This document shows positions 12,901-23,260 of a stretch of 64,000 nt of DNA, piece by piece. How positions within the stretch are numbered: the stretch's first letter is position 1; each line of letters starts with the position of its first letter. This DNA is from Onchocerca volvulus (lineage: Eukaryota; Nematoda; Chromadorea; Rhabditida; Onchocercidae). The translations under genes were made by a program, and so were the position numbers. Below the pieces are notes generated by a model that saw only the letters and a program-made list of their open reading frames with translations, was not told the DNA's origin and did no database searches. The stretch covers positions 11,807,560 to 11,871,559 of the forward strand of contig HG738140.1 of NCBI GenBank assembly GCA_000499405.2, read 5' to 3'.

Positions 12901-15240
12901 AGCTTTGAGAGGTTTACCTGACTCATTGCTCTATCATTACCATATGCATCGCCTCTGTGTTCAGCACTGTAATTTGGTTGTTGTTAAGGGTATTTTTCCG
13001 CTAAAAATATCGGTAATTCAAATTTAAAATTTCAATACTTCAATTTCTTAAAAATTCCTCTTCAAATTTCTAAATTTTCAGAAAATATTGCTTACTTAAT
13101 ATATTCATATTCTTTAATTTATTATAGATCAATCGTCAAAATAAACTTCTCTAACTTTTGAAACTCTCAGAAAATTAAACAGAAATTATCAATTAACAGA
13201 TCAATGAAATGAACTTTTAAGAACTTGAAAAAACGTTTATCATCCATTAATTAACCATTTCATAGCCAGTGGAATCGAATGAAACGATTGATATTTGGTG
13301 GATTATCGATAATGGCGATGTGTTGTTAATGGTTGCAAAAATGTTGAAAAAGCATAAAATTTGGCATAAAGCAAAGTTACGTCTATTTGTGGTGGTGGAT
13401 ATTGAAGATGACATTAAACGAATTGAGAAAGCCTTATTTCTATGGCTAATCGATAATCACTACTTGATATCCAAAATTGAATTTATACGAGCTGATGTCA
13501 GCTTTTGTTTCCAATTAATTTTCATATTTAACTACTTTCTACTATCTATCCACTTAGTTAATTTGTGTACTCAATTTATTTATTTCTATCAATTTGAAAA
13601 AAAAAAAAAAAAAAGGCGCTTCCACTATTAATTACGCTTTATTTGAAGACTTTTGAAAAACTTCACATTATTGCAAGAATTATTATTCAGAATTTTTAGC
13701 AAATATTCCAAGCATCAAAAGTAAGAGTTAGAAACTTATTTCAAAAAACTTGCTTTTTTTTATATAAATATTTGATTTGAGAAAAATCCAAAATGAAAAA
13801 TTCATAAACTAAACATTTGTAGTCTTGGATTATATCAGATTATCTACAACTTAGATCGTTTCAAATAAAACGAAGATACTATAAAATTGACGACAAATCG
13901 TTATTTTCATTTCTAAAACGATTAATTGGAATGTAAGAAATCATCATAAAATTTCATTTTAGCAAACAGTGTTAGGAAGTAGTTCAATTTTGAGTAATGA
14001 TTTATTATGTAAATAAAAAAAAATTAGGTCAAAAGTTGCTCCAATATTTTGTCATATGTTGAGCTTTTGATAAAGGAAAATAATTACGGTGTAATTTAGT
14101 AAATTATATTTGAAATGTTAATTTTCATGTATTTAAGTCTTAATCTGGTACGATAAATACACCAAGAACTTGTATCTTTTGCTACTCCCACAATGTCGAA
14201 TAATAAATTTCCCGGCAAGGGATTTATCACTGAAATAAGCAAGCTTGAAGATTACTTGTGATGAATTAAAAGATTCCATAAATGTAGCAAATTTAAAAGA
14301 ATTTCATGCATAGATGATGAATGCTGAATATTATTTTGAAATTTTAGTTCTTTCGAAACTTTTGACCTAATTAAGCTTTCAAGTTTAAGCGCAAACATTA
14401 ATGAGAATTATTTTTGAAAATATCTAATAAACAAGTTAGTGATGACATTGTTTTTGAGACCTGATGGAAAGCCAGCACAAAATGCTGTAGATAGTGGATT
14501 TCGTGGACTTATAACGAGTTCAGGAAGAAGTAATTCCCTGATGAGAATGGACGAACAACAGGTAATGTTTTGTGTTAGGTAAATGCTAGCATGTTTAATT
14601 ACGAGGATAACTTTTAGCAAGCTTCTAGAAAATTTATTCATTAATTTAAGTTGCATTGCTACATAACTTTTGATAGATTAACTATCGAATCGAAATTTGA
14701 AACTCAGCTTAATAAAAATACACATTCAAATTAAAAAATAGTTTTTCATTTTAGTTTAAACTAGAAATTTCATCCTCATTAATTTGTATCTTTTCATGTA
14801 CAATGCTCTTACGATAATATAATGCCCCGAAATACTTTATTTCAATTTTCAATGAGAATAATTTAAAATTCTCTAAACTTATAACGAAGAAGAAATAAAT
14901 CATTATGAAAATCGAAAATTACAAGATTTAAAAGCTTGAACTCAAAGTCGTAAATTCAAATTTAATCTAAAAACACTAACAATTATAAAATGAAATATAA
15001 CATTATTCTATTTTTCTGCAGCAAAGAGCTCAACAATTAAACAAGGAAATCTTGGAACGTAGTTCGAGTGCTGCACTGGTACTGATGAATATGCCAGAAC
15101 CGCCAGTACATCTGGAACGTTTCTGGAAATATTTAAATTTTTTAAACGATATATCCAATGAATTGAAAAAAGTATTGTTTGTTCGAGGTGTTGATGTACA
15201 ATCGAATGTTGACTTGGAAACATCAACTATGAAAAATTAG
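3913..15240 (+). CDS. SLC12-family cation-chloride cotransporter, KCC-like
   Basis: A multi-pass plasma-membrane cotransporter of about 1,000 residues. The K-Cl cotransporter branch moves Cl- with K+ and sets cell volume and neuronal chloride. Exons joining in phase: 3913-4065, 4938-5108, 5418-5532, 5979-6112, 6843-6960, 7311-7439, 7788-7902, 8668-8872, 9315-9470, 9587-9691, 9817-9889, 10591-10834, 11236-11475, 11771-11871, 12163-12302, 12685-12779, 12898-13012, 13266-13496, possibly 13700-13720, 14436-14561 and 15022-15240. The first membrane segment contains GVYISYMQNILLLALIFLRL, very like the KCC start. Exon 9 carries the LFTGSICGINISSTLKSP segment that matches the KCC 'TGIMAGSNRSGDLKD' loop. 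The cytoplasmic tail keeps IDIWWIIDNGDVLLMVA and finishes with LVLMNMPEPP and KKVLFVRG, as in KCC tails. Family is firm; subfamily is a judgement. The stretch 13497-14435 may hide one more exon. Confidence 0.88.
4226..4307. repeat. 41-bp tandem duplication in SLC12 intron 1
   Basis: Two adjacent copies, 4226-4266 and 4267-4307, begin ATGTAGTACCTCAAAGTGG and differ at about two positions. This is a simple local duplication with no visible function. Confidence 0.85.
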
Positions 15241-15567
15241 AATATCTCGAGTTAATTAGCCGTTTATCTAATTGATCATTTGTCAACTCATTTTTTTCAC
15301 GATATGAAATCCGAAATTCGAGAAAGCAATAATTGTATAATGATCTCTTTTAACTTGTCTTTTATGCGTTACTTTTCCATTATATAACCTGGATAATTCA
15401 AAAATTCTGCAGTTTAAAATTTCCCACATTTTCCTGTTTCATAACTAAAACATCATCAATTGATATAATTCAAATTAAAAAATATTTAAATTTCATTAAG
15501 CAGCTGTATGTCTTATTGCTATTTCAGTTCGCTTCTCAATATTGTGTACATTATCATTTAGTTTAAT

Positions 15568-15642
15568 AATAAACCAAATTTTATTAGATAAAATTTATTC
15601 CAGCTTTAATGATCATTCTTTTGTATAATCTATGTAAATAAA
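15568..15642 (+). terminator. Polyadenylation signals downstream of SLC12 gene
   Basis: AATAAA occurs at 15568-15573 and 15637-15642, about 330 and 400 bases after the stop at 15240. Either could end the SLC12 transcript. In such AT-rich sequence the motif also arises by chance, so the assignment is by position only. Confidence 0.4.
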
Positions 15643-16008
15643 GATGTAAATACTCTTTGTTTGTCTTTAGAAATGTTTCAAGTTCTCTACTGATTGTTTT
15701 CAACATATTTACTTTTTTCACGTGTCACGTCCGTGACAACTAAAACTAAGTGAGTGGATTGAATTTTTTGACTCCGCCTACACCGCACCCTGATGAGCGA
15801 ACTGAGTTATTTGACTTCGTCCTGCACCACGTCTTCATGAGCGGACTGAATTTATTCACCACCTTCATTTTCTACATTGACTGCGGGTACTTCCTGCAAC
15901 GTTTCAAATTCATCATTGATTGATTTGAAAATTTCATACCACGTTGCATTCGAATAGGCAAGTGTTTTCAGATAGATAAAACACATAATTTAAGCTTTTT
16001 TGCTTTAT

Positions 16009-16250
16009 GAAGGAATATAGTTCGTTCAATTTTTTGACTTGTGGGAAATATGGTTATGTCGCAGAAACGTCGATGTCATGATAATGTATAATGAAATTCA
16101 TGCAAGCAAATTATGGATTACCTTTCTGATTTCCAATATTAGTGTCTTAGACTGACTCTTTGTCGTAAATTTCATTGTTCATTTTCACATAACGTTTCAA
16201 GTTTTCACCCATTAATTTGAAATTTTAACAGAACATTGCATTTAGGCGCA
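16009..16250 (+). repeat. Direct repeat copy A (about 250 bp)
   Basis: It starts GAAGGAATATAGTTCGTTCA and includes TCGCAGAAACGTCGATG and CTCTTTGTCGTAAATTTCA. It is repeated with substitutions and small indels at 16489-16756. Both copies end in the GCATT...AGGCGC end motif. Confidence 0.8.
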
Positions 16251-16488
16251 TATTTCGACTTTTTTTTTTTCTGTTATATCTCCGTAAGGACAAGCTTGTA
16301 AAACACTTTGATTAAGAAACAAAGTCAAGAATAAACATGTTTCCCGCCAAAACGCTCCGATTAACAGATAAGCAAAGTGAGATCAACTATTTATAAGGCG
16401 ACATATTCGAGATCAGAAGAGGAGTTCCGGAAGGGTTTAAACGCTTCGGATTTTCGAGCAGAACGTAATTTCGTTCATTTTTGATTTG

Positions 16489-16756
16489 TGAGGGATGTAG
16501 TTCGTTCACTTTTAATTTTTAGGAATGTAGTTGCGTCGCAGAAATGTCGATGACATGATAGTTTATGATGAAATGTCTCCTTCAAGCAATTTATGGGTAA
16601 CCTCTTTTAATATTAGGCTAATTTTACTTCTAATATTAGTTCGTATCTTGATTGCCTCTTTGTCGTAAATGTTCAGTGTTCATTTTAACACAATATTTCA
16701 AGTTCTTACCTATTGATTTGAAAGTTTGACACAACGTTACATTCGAATAGGCGCGT
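16489..16756 (+). repeat. Direct repeat copy B (about 270 bp)
   Basis: Second copy of the unit at 16009-16250, containing GATGTAGTTCGTTCACTTTT, TCGCAGAAATGTCGATG and CTCTTTGTCGTAAATGTTCA in the same order. It carries an extra copy-like stretch around 16615-16645 (ATATTAG...AATATTAG). Confidence 0.8.
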
Positions 16757-17100
16757 TGTTTTTGTATATCTATATCTAATTTTTTTTTTACCTGTCACAT
16801 CTGTGACAAATAAAAGTAAGTGAGCGGACTGAATCTATTAACCACTCTTATTCGAATGAACTAAAGCAAATAGATAGCACACCCAACTGCTCTCGAGATT
16901 GACTTTTGACTGAACTTAAAGTTGAATTCCAAACTGCTCAATTGAATTGTTGAACTATTGCTATTGCAAAAAATTATATATGGTATTAAAAGATATTAAC
17001 AGTCGTAAATGTTAGTTTGTTCTGAATTTTAAATATCTGAACGTTTTCATTCTATTGCTTTGAAATTTTGACAGAACGTTACATTGGAATACTTTATTAG

Positions 17101-18049
17101 TTCACTAAGCGTTATATACTGAAGGCCACGTCCATTTTGCAGAAAGTAACTTTCGGAGATTAAGGTTTTTAAAAAAAAAAAAGGCAAAGAATACCTCGCA
17201 GCAGATCAAACTTGGATCGCCGTACTCGCTAACTAGCTTTTTCATTATGTACGCAATGAAGCTACTATATTCGCTAAAAGCGAATGATTAAAGAAATTGT
17301 GCGACGACACGTCTTCAATCTGTTCTCATACTTTCACTGAATATAACATCCTGTTTGTTGAATGAAGCGCAGACATTTGAGTATGCTTCAAGTGGTCATT
17401 TTTGGTGAGCAGAAGTGGCGCTGTGAGATGTACCAAATGTTGAATAAAATTATAAGTCATCCACTCTGTTCACTTATAACATTTATTTTGCTAAAAAGAT
17501 TTCTAACATTTTCGCTAATTCAAAGAAATCTGTCCAAATTTACTCAGTCAGTTCAAGCTGTTTTCCAGTAAAAGAAAGACAATTTAACTGATTTCTCAGT
17601 ACAAATTCACTTTACTCACATCGCAGTAAGTGGCATATGAATGTATAAATTATTATCAAGTAATATCAAACAATCGCCAAACAAAAAAATCTAGCTAACA
17701 ATTCCAAAATAAATCACCGAAATGTTAAGAATCTAAAACATTAAATAAATTTAACATAAAGGTTTCTAAAAAAAAATGATAAAATAATATTAAAAAATAA
17801 AGTAATATGATTAAATTCATTAAAAAATAAATTATTTTTTTTTCACATTGCTAATTCCTTTCTATAGGGAAGGATCATAAGAAGCTTTGTTTTAGGATGA
17901 GAACTGGAAAAAAGGTCCAAATTTGATGATAAAATTCATTTTCCTTTTTTTTTTTTTTTTCAGAAAAACATTTTGCATTTATTCATCCTCCACAACTTAT
18001 CTAATGAACAAAAATAGAACTAAATATGTTATTCCATATGAATAAATCA
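17101..18049. other. Non-coding stretch upstream of SEC61B 3' end
   Basis: AT-rich sequence with no supported gene. An open frame at 17362-17571 has no splice context and resembles no family I know. The right end must contain the 3' untranslated region of the minus-strand SEC61B gene. Confidence 0.4.
17978..17983 (-). terminator. Likely SEC61B polyadenylation signal
   Basis: On the minus strand this reads AATAAA, 66 bases beyond the SEC61B stop codon, at a normal distance for a short nematode 3' UTR. Confidence 0.5.
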
Positions 18050-18482
18050 TCAGCGATGTGAGCGGTTATACTTGCTCCAGATGTGTAACATGAAAACAGA
18101 AGCTATGAAAACGAGACTGAAGACGAGCACTGGGACTGGGCCAATTTCGAGGCGAGCTGTTTCTTTTGTATAAAAATGCCATAAACTTCTTGCTGCACGA
18201 CGTGCTGAACGCCCGGAACCTAAATTAAATAATTTCAAAAAGCAAGCAATAAACTACGACTTAAAAATTGGAAAAACATGTAACGATGCTTGAACCGGAT
18301 CAAAAGTTCAACTTTTTCCAAAATGATTTAACTAAAATTTTGAGAAATGAAATAAGCAAGAACTAGGAAAAGTTATTTAAAAAGTGACCTGCAGAAGGAC
18401 CACTACGTTTCTGTCGTACTATTGCTCTTCCAAAACCAGCTCGTAGTACTACGTGTCCTGAACAACGACCTGTATCAGGCAT
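18050..18482 (-). CDS. SEC61B: Protein transport protein Sec61 subunit beta
   Basis: The small tail-anchored subunit of the ER Sec61 translocon, which helps nascent chains enter the ER. Two exons join in phase: 18482-18389 and 18219-18050, giving 87 residues, close to the roughly 96 of animal homologues. The basic, Ser/Gly-rich cytosolic part includes GSGRSARRAARSLWHFYT. It is followed by the near-invariant GPVPVLVFSLVFIASVFMLH membrane anchor and a short lumenal end. The family motif 'FYT...GPVPVL' leaves little doubt. The start at 18482 gives MPDTGRCSGH. The N-terminus is shorter than in vertebrates. It stands alone on the minus strand between two plus-strand genes. Confidence 0.95.
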
Positions 18483-21400
18483 ATTCGAACTCTCCAAATC
18501 GAAATAACTAAAATTCGACAACTATTCAATTTAGATTTTGCCATTATTACCAAACAGTATGTATATTAAACACCAATCACTACTAAGAAAATATCCAATT
18601 AAAAAATGTGCGCAACGATTAAAGTTCAAGTAAAATAATAAATTCTACTAAACATCGTCCTACCAATATAAACAAACATTTACGAAAATACTGACGGCAT
18701 ATAAGTATCGGAAACATGCATTTAGAGTCGTATAAATGCGCTCGATCACATCACGAGAGATTTATTTTTTTTTGTCTGCAATATATTTCCATATATAAGG
18801 AACAATTGATATTTCCTGTAGAAAACCTTCTAACTCATTTACTCGAAACATAAAACAATTTTTATAAAAATATATTGTACTATACAGGTATATTATAATA
18901 ATTAAAATTATCTGAAATGATCGTAAAGAAGATATTCTGCAATAGATTTTTAGCTATCATTGAAAGTGTGAACAAGACTTCACATTACTTCGAATGTACA
19001 GATCGTAACGTACCGAGTTTTAAAACGATGTTAAGTATTTCAAAATCATATTATTTGCATCAAACTAAGCCGAGCATTTTAGCTATTCGTGGTAATGATT
19101 TATTTGCAAATTTTTAAGAATCATTTTTTACAGCATAAATTTACGTAAATTTTTTATATTTATCTGCATGTATTCATGTTAAGCAAAAAATATTATCATC
19201 AATAAAAATGACGAAAAAAATTCCCGAAAATTCAGAATCAGAAATAAAATACTGCGAGAAAGAAGCAAACAAAGAGCTAGACATCTGCAAATAATTTTAT
19301 TCCACATGAAAACTTGAATTTAAATATTCGATTCAAATATTTTGTCAACCTTCTTCATTTTTTTTCTGCTATCTTTTGAACATTCTCTTTTTTGTCTTAA
19401 TTTTGGCCGATATTTGATCCTTGCTTATAATAGATTTTCTAGCAAATGATATCTTGCAACTTATCAAAGGGTCCCATATTATTATCACTTGCAAATTAAA
19501 TGGTAAATTAAATTACCAAATCTGAAGGAAATCGACACATCCTGCACAAACAGCTTTAAACACTTTCTATCTTCCCAAAAAACATCTATTCCTCATTTTC
19601 TTTCATCCATTAATGAGCAAATTTCTGATTAGCTGAAATAATTTCTCAATCTGTGAACATACCATTCATCCGGCATTTGCTCGTTCTCTTACGTATAACT
19701 TTTTTAGTCTATTGGAATCGTAAAATAGATTCTAAAAAGTCAGTCATGTAAGAATAACTTTCGACAAATACTCAACAAATTAGGGCCAATAACATACTCC
19801 TAACACTTCAGGAAATCACATTACTCTGCATACTAATCATTTCAAACATCTCTTCTGCTGAAATCAATTATTTATTCGACGCAATGCTCGGTGAAAACCG
19901 TTGCAACACTTTTTCTCTTTATAAAAACTCTAATTAGCATTTTCATTAATTTTCTTCGTAAATTTTGGGAAAAAAAAAACAAGATTTAAATAAAAATAAA
20001 TAGTATGCAATCCATCCTCCTGAAATTATTTTAACACTAAGTTTCATTTCTATTATTTCAAGTTAATCCTATTTTTTATCATTTTTGCGAATCTGATGAG
20101 CTTGTATTAAATAAATATTGTTCCACAGCTTCCTATCTTTCTTTGCTTCTGTCATTGGATTTTACTTGCAAAATTTAAGTCATCATTTACTTATTGTTAT
20201 TCGAACAAAACACCAGATGAAATATATGCAGATAAGTTTTTAATCAGATATCTTCTTTCTTTTCCTTCCCGCAGTTCTCGTCCCTGACTTTCTAGAGTAC
20301 TACTGAACTGATAAAATTGATCAACAAAAAACAACAAACTGAGTAATAAGATTTTGAATTCCTTCTTTTTTCTTTTTCTAACTTTTACCAATCAAAGTCT
20401 AAAAAATTGAAAAACCGTACAAACCAAAATTTTCGCACTACCAATCACTTATCTCTGATAGGGCTACAACAAATCCAGTTTCGATTTTTCTATAGAATAT
20501 AATGTTTGATTCACTTATTTATCTGTTCTACTTCATCAAATCGATTATATCCATATCACCAAATGGATCTAGCAGTATCGATTCGATAATTTAATGTACC
20601 AGGAGAAATCAGTAACTAGCAGCAAATAGAATACGCATACAAACAACCAATAAATAGAAATCTTATAAAAAAAAATTTTCTGGTTTTTTGTTGTCGTATA
20701 ATCCTAATTTTTTAAAAACTTTCACAGTAATCGATGAAAATATGATTGGCTTTGCAAAGATTTTAAACCGATGAATAAAATTAGTTAACAAAGATTTTAA
20801 TAGTTTAAACATAATATTACTAAATCATCCTACCACTTTTCATATTCCTATTCATTTGGAAGTGGAAGCTGAAATTCTAAACGAATTTGTAACAGCAGCA
20901 CATTAAGCCCATTTACTTATTGAAGTGATTAATTTTCAAATTACAACCATTACGCTAATTTAATCCGCTAATTTGATCTAAGATTTAAGCAACTTTCAAC
21001 TAAATCCTCATTCTTTTCTACTTGTCCAATCATATATATCTCATATAATTAAATCATGCACTTGCTGAACAATTCAATATCTTACGGCTCATTAATCATG
21101 CAGTTGCTAAATAATTCACTGATCTATAAAATTATCATGCTAATCATATATTTGATTACATTTAAGACTGCAGATGAGGAGAAATCACGTATACAATCGT
21201 TCAATCCATTCTGTTCTTTTCATCATCTGTCTTAATTCTTGTCTTTTTTCTTTTTTTTTTTTTTTTGTTTAAACTGACAAAATTATGAAAAATACAAAAT
21301 TGGAATAAAAAGTGAGAAGTGCAGAGCACAATAGGAAAGTAATTGCAGTTATGACTTCAGTTGAAGAATCGGAGAACAAAAGTTGCAATTGACAAGAAAT

Positions 21401-23260
21401 CAAATTATACTAAATACAATGAACGGAAGCTCTCTATCCATGAATTCCTGATGTTTTTGAGAAATTTTCTTAAAAAGCATTTCAGAAAATAATTTTCCCT
21501 TTAGATGTCATATATAACAAAATATGATATACAATCTTTGCTAAGAAATTGACACGAGATAACTTTTATGTCAGATATTAAACAACTTAGTAATCCTTCA
21601 GTTTCCACCTAAGGTACTTACTCCATCAATTATGGTGCGTGAATGTTCGTACTTTGTTAAAATTTTTTTCCGGTTGATTTCAAAATTTTTTGTTTCCATT
21701 GCTTCATTTCTGCATTTTAGTGTTCTAGTTCGTTTCCAATTATCATCATATAAATTATCCCGAAAAGATTCAGAAGCAAAAAAATAACCTTAAATTTTAA
21801 TTTCTTTACTTTCTAATACTTGAATCCGGTTGCGCAGTATTTTCCACATATTAAAGAGTTTCTTGCAATAAAAAATGAATCGAAAAAGGAATTTTTTCCA
21901 ACCTGTAAAAATCATCCAAAGTTCTCATAGTTAACGCCTCAGATTTTTCCATTACTCAGAACTATTCCCAGAGCTATATGAAAATTGTACAGTTGCATCT
22001 TCTATAACAATGACTACAAAAAGAAGAGAGGAAGAGAAACAATGTTATTGATATTTGCATAGCAATTTGCTAAATCGTAAATTTCAGAAAAGAAACATAT
22101 CTATTCTGTCGTATTTATTTTTATTTTTCATTTTTTGAAAATAATTATACCCTTATTATATATTTGATATTCTATAATAAACCATCTAAATAAAAGAGTC
22201 AGCTGTTTCGTCGAATAGATCATATCACAGTACAATAATTAATCAACGTATGCTATTTATAATTCATTTCTAGCAGAACCATTGCAAATTTCCAGCTTGC
22301 AGGCGTTGAGACACAGATCTGTGAACAATTGATAAGAGGATATAGTAGTGATAAATATTATTGAGATAAATAATTAGCCATTCCTTCTGAAGTAATTTGC
22401 CATCTCTACTATCATCATATTTGATCAGCCATTTCTTGAAGGTTATTTATATTCGGATTCCTAAACTTATTAAAATTGTGCAAATTTTATGTTGGATACA
22501 AAAATAACTGGGTATGTGAATAACAAGAAATGTGTGAAGAAAGCGGAAAAAGAAGAATACAAAAAATGAGATTAAATATTAAGTCGGTGACAGTTATTCA
22601 GATGTAATTTTTGATGCATCCGCTCTTCAAATGTGAATGTTTTGCTCAGCACTTCTTCCAGTTTCCTTCTTCTCATCTAGAAATCTATTCTGTAGAATAC
22701 ACAAAGTCAGTACATTTGAATATTTGAACAATATTATTTTCTAATGGAATGCAAAATTTGTCGCATCTTAGGAAAAGCCATCCATTAGCATCGTTTTCTA
22801 AACATTCAATTCATATCATACATAAATCACTCATGGATTCTGAGCAAGACGGTCAAGTACTTGTCCAACATTGTGGTACTCTCTGTGGGTCGCGTAGTAC
22901 CTGTCAGGTCATAGCATCGTGCAATATCTGCTAGTACCATCATAGTACCATCCATCGGATCGGATTTAATGAATCTGTTACGGAAACGAATCAAATCTTG
23001 TTAGCACAGAAATAGATTACATACTGCTTGGATTGGGTTCTCGAAGCGATTCTTTGCAATCTGTACATCATTTTGTTTTGTTTCCTTATTGTTATGTTGT
23101 TGGATCATTTTGGCGTGGATGGCAAACATTAAGCAGTGGAAGGGATTGTCAATTGCAAATGTTTTAACTTGGGTTGCTTGGCATTTTGGTAATTTTCAAT
23201 TATTAGATATTTCAGACAGGTGAGTGAGATGACTGTATATTATACAAACTGAATTTCTCG
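18483..23260. other. Long gene-poor region upstream of SEC61B and PIGM
   Basis: About 4.8 kb between two divergent genes. Open frames at 18917-19117 (plus), 20197-20391 (minus) and 22749-22934 (plus) have no recognisable similarity and no convincing splice context. A T-run lies at about 21249-21266. Near 22990-23220 two overlapping plus frames stay open for about 50 and 34 codons just before PIGM; see findings. Otherwise I see nothing. Confidence 0.45.

Larger units (their letters stand above)
15700..17100. repeat. Cluster of Helitron-end-related degenerate repeats
   Basis: This stretch holds several diverged copies of motifs also found at both ends of the Helitron insertion at 52.4-56.6 kb. 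A unit reading roughly TTGATTTGAAAATTTGACAC, then AACGTTGCATTCGAATAGGC, occurs near 15918-15961, 16211-16250, 16710-16757 and 17053-17091. A second unit, a hairpin (TGTCACG-TC-CGTGACA) followed by AACTAAAACTAAGTGAG, occurs at 15723-15755 and, altered, at 16793-16830. A phrase with GAGCGGACTGAAT recurs around 15790, 15840 and 16826. The sequence from 15708 matches the reverse complement of about 56400-56450. I read it as remnants of non-autonomous Helitrons, partly tandemly duplicated. No intact coding capacity is seen. Confidence 0.75.

Noticed and set aside
17362..17571. 69-codon open frame next to the 16-kb repeats
   Set aside because: Not related to Helitron proteins or to any family I know; likely chance.
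18917..19117. 66-codon open frame on the plus strand
   Set aside because: No similarity, no splice context, in gene-poor AT-rich sequence.
22749..22934. 61-codon frame and short GGTACT/GTACC phrases that suggested an RNA gene
   Set aside because: I could not fold a tRNA cloverleaf or recognise an RNA family, and the peptide is unlike any known protein.
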